Assembly (NCBI RefSeq): GCF_017168195.1
Contig: NZ_JADNYL010000001.1
Location: forward strand, 496,001 to 560,000
Length of the DNA: 64,000 bases
Direction: 5' to 3'
Source of the DNA: Thalassotalea sp. G2M2-11
GTDB taxonomy: Bacteria; Pseudomonadota; Gammaproteobacteria; Enterobacterales; Alteromonadaceae
Shown here: piece by piece, positions 54,711 through 62,806 of the stretch
Position numbering within the stretch: position 1 is the stretch's first letter
How the letters are laid out: every line of letters begins with the position of its first letter
Program-made: the position numbers and the translations under genes
The notes under the pieces: generated by a model
Told to the model about the DNA's origin: nothing
What the model saw: only the letters and a program-made list of their open reading frames with translations
Database searches by the model: none

Positions 54711-56270
54711 ATGCTGTCGAGTATCAACGACTATCAAAATCTGAGTCAATTTATCAGCGATGCGATGCAACAATTTGCAGATAAACCTGCTTATAGCTGC
54801 TTAGGGCAAACCCTGACTTTTCAAGAGATTGATAGTAAGTCAACCGCCCTTGCTGCTTATTTCCAATCATTAGGGTTATGCGCGGGAGACCGCATTGTTA
54901 TTCAATTACCTAACTTAATACAGTACCCGATTGTTAATTATGCCGCTCTGAAAGCAGGCATTATTGTTGTGAATACTAACCCGCTTTATACGCCACGAGA
55001 AATGAAACATCAATTCAATGACTCCGGTGCCAAGGCTATTGTTATCCTGAGTGATTTATATCCTAAGTTGCTTGAAATTCTGGCAGAAACTAACATTGAG
55101 CAAGTTATTGTAACTGGGGCTGCTGATCTGTTGACCAACAATGTTGAAGTGTCAGAGCCAAATACTATCAGTTTTAATCAGGCAATCATTGCTGGTGAAG
55201 GTTTAACGTTAACACCATCCAATGCCGCACTGGATGACGTTGCCTTATTGCAATACACCGGAGGCACCACAGGTGTTTCTAAAGGAGCGCAGTTAACACA
55301 TCGCAATGTGATTGCTAATGCCCTTCAATCAGCAGAGCGCATAGGGGAGCGTTGCCGTGAAGGGATGGAAACTTTTGTCTGTCCATTACCGCTTTATCAT
55401 ATATATGCCTATACGATTAATATGCTACTTTTTTCCGCTAAGGGCAATTTAAATGTGTTGATCCCAAACCCGCGGGATCTTGATGCCTTTATCGCAGCCA
55501 TTAAGCCCTTTAAGATCACTGGAATTGCCGGGCTAAACTCCTTGTTTGTTGGTTTATGTAATAAAGCTGAGTTCAGGGGGTTAGATTTTAGCCAATTGAG
55601 CTTGACCCTTTCTGGAGGTACTGCGTTGACACATGCGGCTGCTTCTGTCTGGCGCGAAGTTACTGGTTGTAGCATTTCTGAGGGATATGGCTTATCGGAA
55701 ACATCACCGGTATTAACGTTAAATACGCCTGGTAAAGAAGAAATTGGCACCGTCGGATTGCCGGTAATAGGGACTGAAATTCAGTTTTGGGATGAAAATG
55801 ACAAGCCTGTTGCTGATGGCGAAAGTGGTCAGTTGGTGGCACGTGGCCCGCAAGTGATGAAAGGCTATTGGAACATGCCTGAAGAAACTGCAAAGGTAAT
55901 GACGGCAGATGGCTTTTTCAAAACCGGTGATATTGGTTTGCGTCAGGAAAACGGTAACCTAAGAATTGTTGATCGGTTAAAGGATATGATCATCGTCTCG
56001 GGGTTTAATGTCTATCCTAATGAAATTGAAGATGTCTTAGTGTCGCACCCCGCGGTTCTGGAAGCGGCAGTTATTGGCGAAGCTGATGAAAAAACCGGAG
56101 AGTTAGTCCATGCTTACATTACCTTAAAAAGTGAAACACAAGAGACTGAAATTGTTGATTTTTGTCGAGAGCGTTTAACCAACTATAAAATGCCCAAAAA
56201 AGTGACTATTTTAGATGAACTGCCGAAATCATCCGTGGGTAAAATATTACGTCGACAGTTGCGTAAGTAG
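54711..56270 (+). CDS. AMP-binding acyl-CoA ligase
   Basis: 519 aa. Adenylate-forming motifs are YTGGTTGVSKGAQLTH (P-loop), GYGLSETSPVL, KTGDIG, and LKDMIIVSGFNVYPNEIEDVL, with the C-terminal catalytic lysine in SSVGKILRRQL. The motif set is that of FadD-type fatty-acyl-CoA ligases, but aromatic-acid CoA ligases share it. It is the last gene of the plus-strand cluster, about 100 bp after the cupin, and would activate the acid released by the cleavage step. Confidence 0.9.
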   Translation: MLSSINDYQNLSQFISDAMQQFADKPAYSCLGQTLTFQEIDSKSTALAAYFQSLGLCAGDRIVIQLPNLIQYPIVNYAALKAGIIVVNTNPLYTPREMKHQFNDSGAKAIVILSDLYPKLLEILAETNIEQVIVTGAADLLTNNVEVSEPNTISFNQAIIAGEGLTLTPSNAALDDVALLQYTGGTTGVSKGAQLTHRNVIANALQSAERIGERCREGMETFVCPLPLYHIYAYTINMLLFSAKGNLNVLIPNPRDLDAFIAAIKPFKITGIAGLNSLFVGLCNKAEFRGLDFSQLSLTLSGGTALTHAAASVWREVTGCSISEGYGLSETSPVLTLNTPGKEEIGTVGLPVIGTEIQFWDENDKPVADGESGQLVARGPQVMKGYWNMPEETAKVMTADGFFKTGDIGLRQENGNLRIVDRLKDMIIVSGFNVYPNEIEDVLVSHPAVLEAAVIGEADEKTGELVHAYITLKSETQETEIVDFCRERLTNYKMPKKVTILDELPKSSVGKILRRQLRK

Positions 56271-56596
56271 CTTTTTAAATAGACTGTAGTGGCATAACAA
56301 ATTTGCTCATCTAAAAAGAGGCTGAGAAATATCTAGAGTATTTGTGTCGATTCAAAGTCAGCTAGACCCTAAGAGCAAGTGTAGATACAGGCTTTATTAG
56401 CCAAATCCTAAAATTACAAGTTTATAAATATCAATTATAACAAGTAATTAAATGTATTTTGCAAGCTAACTTATATATTGACTCATCAAATATATAAACC
56501 CCAGCAAAGTTGCTGGGGTTTTACTTTTCTGAACAATGAGAGCCCAGGTAAATGATTTTGTTCCTCTAGATAGAAACAATCGTTTATTGGTTAAGT
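56271..56596. other. 326-bp region between acyl-CoA ligase and subtilase gene ends
   Basis: Convergent region with a terminator at 56496-56525; no ORF, tRNA or other repeat is seen in the rest. Confidence 0.5.
56496..56525. terminator. terminator between convergent cluster and subtilase operon
   Basis: AAACCCCAGCA (56496-56506), loop AAGT, TGCTGGGGTTT (56511-56521), a perfect 11-bp stem followed by TACTTTTCT on the plus side. It serves both directions to some degree. Confidence 0.85.
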
Positions 56597-58204
56597 TTAT
56601 CGAGGAGTGCCATCACCACCATAAATTTTACCATTTGGCGCTTTACAACCATTGGTTTGGATGTAGTCTATAGCATCTTTGGCTTGTACTAAGCCCCAAC
56701 CATATTTGTGGTCGTAACCTGTTTCGCCTAAATCTTCAGCGGAAGCTTGTAATGCTAATCGAATACCTGTTGCAGAACATTCTGGGAAGTTACTCCAAAC
56801 AACCGCAGCAACAGCAGAGACATGCGGCGTTGCCATTGATGTACCTGATTTGAAACTATGGTTTGGATAGCTATGAACGGTAATAGTTGTTTCTTTACCG
56901 ACATTTTCCAGTAATGTTAACCCTTGTTTCATAGTTACCGTACCAGCAATGATTGAAATATTATCTACAGTGCCAGGTATTGGGCCCGGTAGATGATTTC
57001 GAATGATAGCGCCAACGCCACCATCTTCTGCACATTGGTTGATTTTATCTCCGAATGTTATCGGGGTTGGCCAACCACCTTCAACTTCTGATGGATGAAA
57101 ACCACCACGCTCGAACAAACAGATTTTACTGGTAACATCACCACAGCTTTCATCACCAATTCCACAATCGACTAGCTCACCGCTGACCGTGCCATCGGGG
57201 AGTTCATTGGTGTATGAGTTCATACCAAAGCCTTGGAAAATAAGTCCGTCTTGTTCGACTGTCATTGCTGGGTTGTCGCGATGACCTCGTCCTTCTGGTA
57301 CCGTTGAAAATACACTGACGCCAGGGGCCGCTAGTTCAACTTGGCTTGCGCGTTGTGAAAATGGCGCATGCACTTTGTGATCATCAATAGCGGCAACCGA
57401 AACGACACTATCATAAGACGCAGGATAAGAATGTTGAGCTTGACCTGCGTTACCTGCTGCTGCAATCATTAGAACCCCATCGCGAGCCAATTGATTTATC
57501 GCACGTTCTTCTAGTGGGTTAGAAAATGATCCGCCTAAACTCATGGATACGATATTGGAACCCGCTGCTTGGCAATCTTCAATTGCGCCAGCAATATCGG
57601 ATGCATAGGCATATTCACCACGAGAATTAAAAACACGTACAATATGCATTGGCAGAGACTCATCGGAGACAACACCAACACTCCCTTGATTATTTTCTAA
57701 CGCCGCAATCGTACCTGCCACATGAGTCCCGTGACCTAATTGATCTTCATACCAAGAACCTGCACCCCCATCATTGGCACCGTCAACGTTATTTACAGGA
57801 AGATCTGGGTGACCTAAGGAATAGCCACTATCGATAATACAAACCTTTTTTCCACCTTGGTAAGTGACTTGATCCCCTTGCACCATAGGTAAACCATAAG
57901 GAATTAATTCAGTGCCGCTTTCAGACATCAATTTACGTGGAACATCAGGGTAGAACGCACTAACACCATTTAAATTTGCGATATCAGCAAGTTGTTCACG
58001 CTCTAGAGTGATAGCGAAACTATCTAGTGTTGGTAGTTCCTTATTAATTTGTACGCCAATATCATTTAACTTTTGTTTAATTTCAGCAACACTATTAGCT
58101 TTCGCTTCTAGTACCATGCGAACGGGTTCTGTTGCTAAACTAGAAAAGCTAAATAAAGTAGCAATGCTGGCGGCAATCATTGTTTTTTTATGGGTAAAGT
58201 TCAT
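56597..58204 (-). CDS. secreted subtilisin-like serine protease (S8) with PA-type insert
   Basis: 535 aa. A signal peptide (AASIATLFSFSSLA) is followed by a propeptide-like inhibitor_I9 region to about 90. The catalytic triad is Asp125 (CIIDSGYS), His161 (GHGTHVAGT) and Ser456 (GTSMATPH), with the oxyanion Asn in AAAGNAGQ. Between about 320 and 430 is a PA-type insertion (DKINQCAEDGGVGAIIRNH). The enzyme is extracellular and calcium-type. It starts 8 bp after a Cys-rich lipoprotein gene, so the two form an operon with the lipoprotein first. Confidence 0.93.
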   Translation of the reverse strand: MNFTHKKTMIAASIATLFSFSSLATEPVRMVLEAKANSVAEIKQKLNDIGVQINKELPTLDSFAITLEREQLADIANLNGVSAFYPDVPRKLMSESGTELIPYGLPMVQGDQVTYQGGKKVCIIDSGYSLGHPDLPVNNVDGANDGGAGSWYEDQLGHGTHVAGTIAALENNQGSVGVVSDESLPMHIVRVFNSRGEYAYASDIAGAIEDCQAAGSNIVSMSLGGSFSNPLEERAINQLARDGVLMIAAAGNAGQAQHSYPASYDSVVSVAAIDDHKVHAPFSQRASQVELAAPGVSVFSTVPEGRGHRDNPAMTVEQDGLIFQGFGMNSYTNELPDGTVSGELVDCGIGDESCGDVTSKICLFERGGFHPSEVEGGWPTPITFGDKINQCAEDGGVGAIIRNHLPGPIPGTVDNISIIAGTVTMKQGLTLLENVGKETTITVHSYPNHSFKSGTSMATPHVSAVAAVVWSNFPECSATGIRLALQASAEDLGETGYDHKYGWGLVQAKDAIDYIQTNGCKAPNGKIYGGDGTPR

Positions 58205-58212
58205 ATCGGCTC

Positions 58213-58788
58213 CTAAGATTTATTTGATTTATCAGAAGGACAAGCACTAATTTGAACGTTGCCAGACATAGTGCCTGCATTGCTGTACCCTTGATATGGA
58301 CCTGACTCGATTTGCATTGTTTTTAACAAACCTGTCGCACCAAAACCTGAGCTTACCCCGTTACCGGTATCTATCATGCAAATAAAACCTTTGCCTTCAC
58401 CAGGTGTTTTTGAATTGGTTGATTTATAAGTAAAATCTGCTTGATACATTCCTCCTGTACAAACATCTTGTCGACAATGCTTTGTCGAATCTCCGATGTG
58501 ATCTGGGTGTACAGGTTGATCAGAACAAAAACCGGCATCGTAAACTTCTGCATTAAAAGCTACGCCACCAACATTTTGCCAATCTAACGCTGTTTGGTCT
58601 TTGTACGTTGCCTGACCTTTTACTTCATCGTCACAGCGCGATGCATTAGCCGTTAAAACGGCATTTCCTGCACCGCCTTTTGAGTTTAGTGTTCCCCCGA
58701 CAGTTACTTTGCCATCAAGTTTTGCACAACCACTTAGTGCCGTGGCTGCAGCGACAAACAGTACTCCTGGTATTGTTAAATGTTTCAT
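58213..58788 (-). CDS. Cys-rich lipoprotein cotranscribed with the subtilase
   Basis: 191 aa. Lipobox LSGC at residues 18-21, then a Gly/Asn-rich region (GGTLNSKGGAGNAVLTAN) and six or so cysteines (RCDDE, FCSDQ, HCRQDVC, FICMID, SACPSD) that probably form disulfides. The gene precedes the subtilase by 8 bp. No family is recognised; an inhibitor, chaperone or adhesin role for the protease is possible but unsupported. Tandem TTTGTAGCAT repeats lie 128-147 bp upstream. Confidence 0.75.
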   Translation of the reverse strand: MKHLTIPGVLFVAAATALSGCAKLDGKVTVGGTLNSKGGAGNAVLTANASRCDDEVKGQATYKDQTALDWQNVGGVAFNAEVYDAGFCSDQPVHPDHIGDSTKHCRQDVCTGGMYQADFTYKSTNSKTPGEGKGFICMIDTGNGVSSGFGATGLLKTMQIESGPYQGYSNAGTMSGNVQISACPSDKSNKS

Positions 58789-58915
58789 TTAACCTCCTAG
58801 TTTTATTGTTATAATTTTTTTTAGCCTATATTCATTCTAAATTTGTGAATATTTATTCGACTAACTTTAATTAACCATAAAAGTCAGTAAATAACGACAT
58901 CTTAACTGGGGGTTT

Positions 58916-58935
58916 TTTGTAGCATTTTGTAGCAT
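58916..58935 (-). repeat. perfect 10-bp tandem repeat
   Basis: TTTGTAGCAT occurs twice with no gap, so the copies fall on the same face of the helix, about 128-147 bp upstream of the lipoprotein start. The arrangement resembles binding sites of direct-repeat regulators such as LytTR proteins; one is encoded at 60515. Confidence 0.5.
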
Positions 58936-59002
58936 TGATGAGACGTTCTTGTGGAGGAAATGACTCTTAGATGTTGCATAATGATTTTATCAGTAAAGAG
59001 AG

Positions 59003-59030
59003 TCGCCTTGAGCGATAGTGCTTAAGGCGA
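59003..59030 (-). terminator. hairpin downstream of the dioxygenase-like gene
   Basis: TCGCCTTGAGC (59003-59013) pairs with GCTTAAGGCGA (59020-59030) with one G-U pair; on the minus strand ACTCTCTTT follows. It lies about 190 bp after the stop, rather far. Confidence 0.5.
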
Positions 59031-59220
59031 TAGGAAGGTTAGAGGCTGCTTTTAGAGAAGGTAACTGACAACTTAACTATCAACAGTAAATCTTAGTATG
59101 CTTTCTTAGTCGTTGCTTAACCTAAGTGTTTGATAATTATTTTATGATTGATAATAAAACGCTTAGTAAATATCTGTAGTACTTCGCTGCCTTGGTTATC
59201 CTGATAAATGGTTAGTGCTG

Positions 59221-59814
59221 TTAATAATCAGGTATGCCTTTGCCTAGAAAAATATCACGATTGACAGTCCATACCCCTTGAGTGTTTTTTTCGGGAGTGC
59301 TGAATCCACATCCTGCTCTACATGGGCGACTTTGCTTATATTGTTGAGTGAGTAAAGGGTCATCATTAAAAGTCACATCATCAATATAATAAGTACCTTT
59401 ATTCGGTTCTATTACGTGTAAGTGAATATGTTGAGGGATACCGCGCTTTGGATACGCTGCTGGGCGAACTGTGCTAAAAGAGTAGCGTCCTTTGTTATCA
59501 GTAAGCGCCCAACCCCGCAGTCCGCCATGCTTAGTGGTACTTTTAGGATAAAAACCTTCTGCATTGGTTTGATATGCGTAAACAACAATCCCTTTTGCTG
59601 GCATACCATTTAGCTGGTAGACCTTGCCATTAACTGTCATTTTCTCACCTTTTTCATTGGCAGGTCCTATTGTCGATTCAGTGCTTAATTGCTTTGGCAT
59701 ACCAACAAAGACAAGTTCACACCCTTGACAAGGGCCGCCGATAACTGGCTCGTTTGCATAAGTGACGTTAAGGAAAAATGCTAAAAATAATGTGAATAAA
59801 GAAGTTTTGAACAT
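59221..59814 (-). CDS. secreted intradiol dioxygenase-like protein
   Basis: 197 aa. A signal peptide (TLFLAFFLNVTYA) exports it, unlike cytoplasmic catechol dioxygenases. The beta-sandwich core carries GIVVYAYQTNAEGFYP, RGWALTDNKGRYSFSTVRPAAYP and PQHIHLHVIEP, which hold Tyr and His ligands (His129, His131 and nearby Tyr) of the Fe(III) site of protocatechuate/catechol intradiol enzymes. Extra Cys pairs (PCQGC, PCRAGC) suggest disulfides. It may act on an exported or cell-envelope phenolic. A cytochrome b561 gene lies 21 bp upstream on the same strand. Confidence 0.82.
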   Translation of the reverse strand: MFKTSLFTLFLAFFLNVTYANEPVIGGPCQGCELVFVGMPKQLSTESTIGPANEKGEKMTVNGKVYQLNGMPAKGIVVYAYQTNAEGFYPKSTTKHGGLRGWALTDNKGRYSFSTVRPAAYPKRGIPQHIHLHVIEPNKGTYYIDDVTFNDDPLLTQQYKQSRPCRAGCGFSTPEKNTQGVWTVNRDIFLGKGIPDY

Positions 59815-59835
59815 AATGGTTCCTTTCGATGTAAG

Positions 59836-60426
59836 TTAACTTTTTTGAAAAGTCATTCTAATTAAAGTGTTATCTTTGTTAATAAAGTGGTGATATAGCG
59901 CTGCGGCGATATGACCGACAATAAATGTGCTGAGAATCCATCTTCCTATCACCTCGTGAATGAGCTCTGCAGGCTGCTCGAGTTGCTCCAGTGTGATGCC
60001 GATAAAATTGAATAGCTCAACATTCTCGAACATAGTGATGGGATAGATAAAAAAATAATCGATTTGTCCTTTACCACTGGAGAGATAGTTGGCTATCGAT
60101 AAATAACCGCTTAATGGCATAATAAACATCATAGAGTACAGGCCAAAATGTACTAAGCGGGCAAGTTGTTGCTGCCTTCCTGATATGACATCATTTTTTG
60201 GGGGGCGGTTTAATATTCGCCAAATAATTCTAAGTGATACTATGCCTGCCAAGCTAATACCGACAGATAAATGAAGTTGAATGGTTAGCCAGCTTTCAAA
60301 GTCTGATTTTGCGATCCATTCCCGATAATAAATCGCACAATAAGACACTAAAAAAAGTAGTGCAGTGAGCCAGTGAAACCACTTAGCAATTGAGCCATAA
60401 TCAGTGGCCGTGTTTTTGATGCCCAT
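59836..60426 (-). CDS. cytochrome b561 family protein
   Basis: 196 aa with four membrane helices. Haem His residues are in KWFHWLTALLF, QLHLSVGISLAG, RLVHFGLYSMMF and VGHIAAALYHHF. Cytochromes b561 of this bacterial type carry electrons between the quinone pool and periplasmic acceptors. It precedes the secreted dioxygenase-like gene by 21 bp, so an electron link with a periplasmic iron enzyme is plausible. Confidence 0.9.
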   Translation of the reverse strand: MGIKNTATDYGSIAKWFHWLTALLFLVSYCAIYYREWIAKSDFESWLTIQLHLSVGISLAGIVSLRIIWRILNRPPKNDVISGRQQQLARLVHFGLYSMMFIMPLSGYLSIANYLSSGKGQIDYFFIYPITMFENVELFNFIGITLEQLEQPAELIHEVIGRWILSTFIVGHIAAALYHHFINKDNTLIRMTFQKS

Positions 60427-60514
60427 TGGCCGACCTCAATAAAATGTGAATGATGATTGAAAAATCACATTAGGGTTTATCGGCGTCAATGGTAAATGAG
60501 CTAAAGCGATGAGT

Positions 60515-61387
60515 TTATCTTTTAAGCTGATGAGTCGATTTGAATTCTGCTTTGAACTCCTTAACAAAATTTCTGCTTAATCTCACTTCAGAGCCATCTT
60601 GAAGAGTTAAATCATAGTCACCATTGAGTCTTGATTGATAGGAAAGTACCTTATCTAGGTTAACGATCATCGAACGGTGAATTCTGATAAAGCGTGCATC
60701 TAAATCTTGCATAATAGACTTTAACGTTGCTGAATGAAGATGTTGTCTTTGTGCTGTTTGAATAGTGACATAGGGAGTCGCAGATTGAATATATATGATA
60801 TCTGCCAGCTTGATTATGTGATTATTTTTACCTGAATTAACGGTAATAAAATCCGATATCGAATCTTGTGGTTGAGAGTGTCGTTCACTGGCTAGAGGAG
60901 ATGCTTTTTGGTTGTTGGCAAAATATTTAAACAACACGATAAATGCGCCATAGATTACTATTATTTTAAGTAAATCATTGGCTAGGGTGTATGTCAGTAC
61001 TTTGTAAAAGCCATAAGATTGTTCTCGAAAAATCGTCGATAAACTCCAAATAGTTGATGGCACCAGAATTAGGTGAGCCAATGTGGCAACGACAAGTGCT
61101 ATAACCATTCGACTAGGAGAGTTTATTGTTTGTTTTTGTAACTCGCGTTTTAGCAACAATAAAATGGGCGGGAAAATCACCCATAGGCTTTTAAATAACA
61201 AAGACTCTGAGAAAAAGAAAGAAATGCCATTCCTCTGAGAGTGCAGATAATCCTGAAAAATGCCAAGGGCTATGATTGCAAGGACAGTTACTATGGAAAT
61301 GGGCCAAAGTTTACCCTTTGTTGCTGAAAGTATTTGGCTCGCAGATGGAAACATTAGCTGATCTCTTTCTTTTTCCTTGGCTAACAA
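60515..61387 (-). CDS. membrane-bound LytTR-type transcriptional regulator
   Basis: 290 aa. Four N-terminal membrane helices (about 20-160) precede a C-terminal LytTR DNA-binding domain at about 185-285: FITVNSGKNNHIIKLADIIYIQSATPYVTIQTA in pieces, RFIRIHRSMIVNLDKVLSY and LSRNFVKEFKAEF. LytTR proteins bind short direct repeats. The signal is probably sensed in the membrane without a receiver domain. It lies between cytochrome b561 and the NtrC-type regulator, both on the minus strand. Confidence 0.88.
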   Translation of the reverse strand: MLAKEKERDQLMFPSASQILSATKGKLWPISIVTVLAIIALGIFQDYLHSQRNGISFFFSESLLFKSLWVIFPPILLLLKRELQKQTINSPSRMVIALVVATLAHLILVPSTIWSLSTIFREQSYGFYKVLTYTLANDLLKIIVIYGAFIVLFKYFANNQKASPLASERHSQPQDSISDFITVNSGKNNHIIKLADIIYIQSATPYVTIQTAQRQHLHSATLKSIMQDLDARFIRIHRSMIVNLDKVLSYQSRLNGDYDLTLQDGSEVRLSRNFVKEFKAEFKSTHQLKR

Positions 61388-61429
61388 TAATCAGTATTAA
61401 CATTTAGCATATTATCGCTTTATCATTTA

Positions 61430-62806
61430 TCAAACTATTATTTGATATTTTTCTAATCGATACAAAAACGCTTTGTATGACATCTGTAAATATTTCGCTG
61501 CTTTGGTTTTGTTACCCTGATTAATAGTGAGTGCTTGTGATAAGCAATATCGCTCAAAATGTTCCCAATTAAAGCCCGCCTCTGGAAAAGTAAAATCGGG
61601 GAGCTTTTTCGTATCTTGTGTTACTTTGTTTGCGTGAGCAAAGTTTTGTACTAGCTCCTGCTCATCATCAAGTAACACAAATCGTTCGATTCTATTGGAT
61701 AATTCTCTGACATTGCCAGGCCAATGGTAGTCTAATAATTGGCGATATAAGGCCGAGGATAACTGAGGGGCTGGACAGTTATGTTGCTTGGCATGCTGTT
61801 GAATGAAATGATCGGCTAGTAAAGCGATGTCTTGTTGCCTTTCTCGTAAGGCTGGCATGTGAATCGGTACCACGTTTAAGCGATAGAATAGGTCTTCTCT
61901 AAATTTTCCTTGTTTGACATCATCCTCTAAGTTGCGATGAGTTGCGGCTATCACCCTAACATCAAGTTTGATCTCTTCATTGCTACCTAATCGGTTGATA
62001 CAGCCTTCTTGTAGAAAACGAAGCAGGTGTGACTGCAATGATGGTGAAAGTTCACCAATCTCATCAAGAAAGACAGTGCCGTGATCCGCTGCTTCAAAAC
62101 GTCCAATTTTTAGTGTGTTTGCGCCGGTATAAGCGCCTTTCTCAGCGCCAAAAAGTTCGCCTTCAGCAATTGACTCGGCAATTGCGCCACAATTTATTGC
62201 GATAAATTTTTCATTCTTACGAGGAGAGCTTTCGTGTAATGCTCGTGCGGCAAGCTCTTTACCTGTACCACTTTCACCGAGAATTAAAACTGTCGCATTG
62301 GTGGCAGAAATTTTATTGATACGTTGATACACCTTCTGCATACAAGGAGCTTTGCCGACTAAGCTTACTAATTGATGTTGTTCGCTCAATTGTGCTGACA
62401 GTTGCTTATTTTGTTGGCGTAGGTGACTCGCTTTTAAAGCTTTATCAATCGTTAATAGTAATTCTTGGCGTTTGAAAGGTTTAGGTAAATAATCATCAGC
62501 CCCTTTTTTAAGAGCATCTACGGCGTGGTTAATAGTGCCGTATGCAGTAGCGATAACAAACCCAAGGTCTGGAAAGTTGCGCTTTACATAGTTGAGTAAA
62601 TCGATACCCGATAGCTCGCCTAATTTCCAATCGGAAAAAACAGCATCAAAGGGCTGTTTTTTTAATTGTAATATTGCTTGTTCAACGCAATCAGCACTGA
62701 TCACGATAAAGTCACTGGCGGTTAAAATATCGCAAATTAACTGGCGTTGCTCTGGTTCGTCTTCAACCACAAGTATTCGATTATTACTATTCATACGGTT
62801 TTTCAT
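61430..62806 (-). CDS. NtrC-family sigma-54-dependent response regulator
   Basis: 458 aa. Receiver domain at residues 1-125 with Asp59 in FSDWKLGEL as phosphoacceptor; AAA+ core with GESGTGKE, GAYTGA (variant of the GAFTGA sigma-54 loop), and an Fis-type HTH at the end (GNKTKAAKYLQMSYKAFLYRLEKY). It activates sigma-54 promoters on phosphorylation. The kinase gene overlaps it by 20 bp. No clear -24/-12 site is seen among its neighbours. Confidence 0.94.
   Translation of the reverse strand: MKNRMNSNNRILVVEDEPEQRQLICDILTASDFIVISADCVEQAILQLKKQPFDAVFSDWKLGELSGIDLLNYVKRNFPDLGFVIATAYGTINHAVDALKKGADDYLPKPFKRQELLLTIDKALKASHLRQQNKQLSAQLSEQHQLVSLVGKAPCMQKVYQRINKISATNATVLILGESGTGKELAARALHESSPRKNEKFIAINCGAIAESIAEGELFGAEKGAYTGANTLKIGRFEAADHGTVFLDEIGELSPSLQSHLLRFLQEGCINRLGSNEEIKLDVRVIAATHRNLEDDVKQGKFREDLFYRLNVVPIHMPALRERQQDIALLADHFIQQHAKQHNCPAPQLSSALYRQLLDYHWPGNVRELSNRIERFVLLDDEQELVQNFAHANKVTQDTKKLPDFTFPEAGFNWEHFERYCLSQALTINQGNKTKAAKYLQMSYKAFLYRLEKYQIIV

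Larger units (their letters stand above)
58789..59220. other. 432-bp regulatory region upstream of the lipoprotein-subtilase operon
   Basis: No gene. It carries a 10-bp tandem direct repeat at 58916-58935 and a hairpin at 59003-59030 that ends the dioxygenase transcript. The rest is AT-rich. Confidence 0.5.

Noticed and set aside
54711-56270. Calling the ligase fadD
   Set aside because: Motifs fit FadD-type enzymes, but the catabolic cluster context means the substrate may be another acid, so no gene symbol is given.
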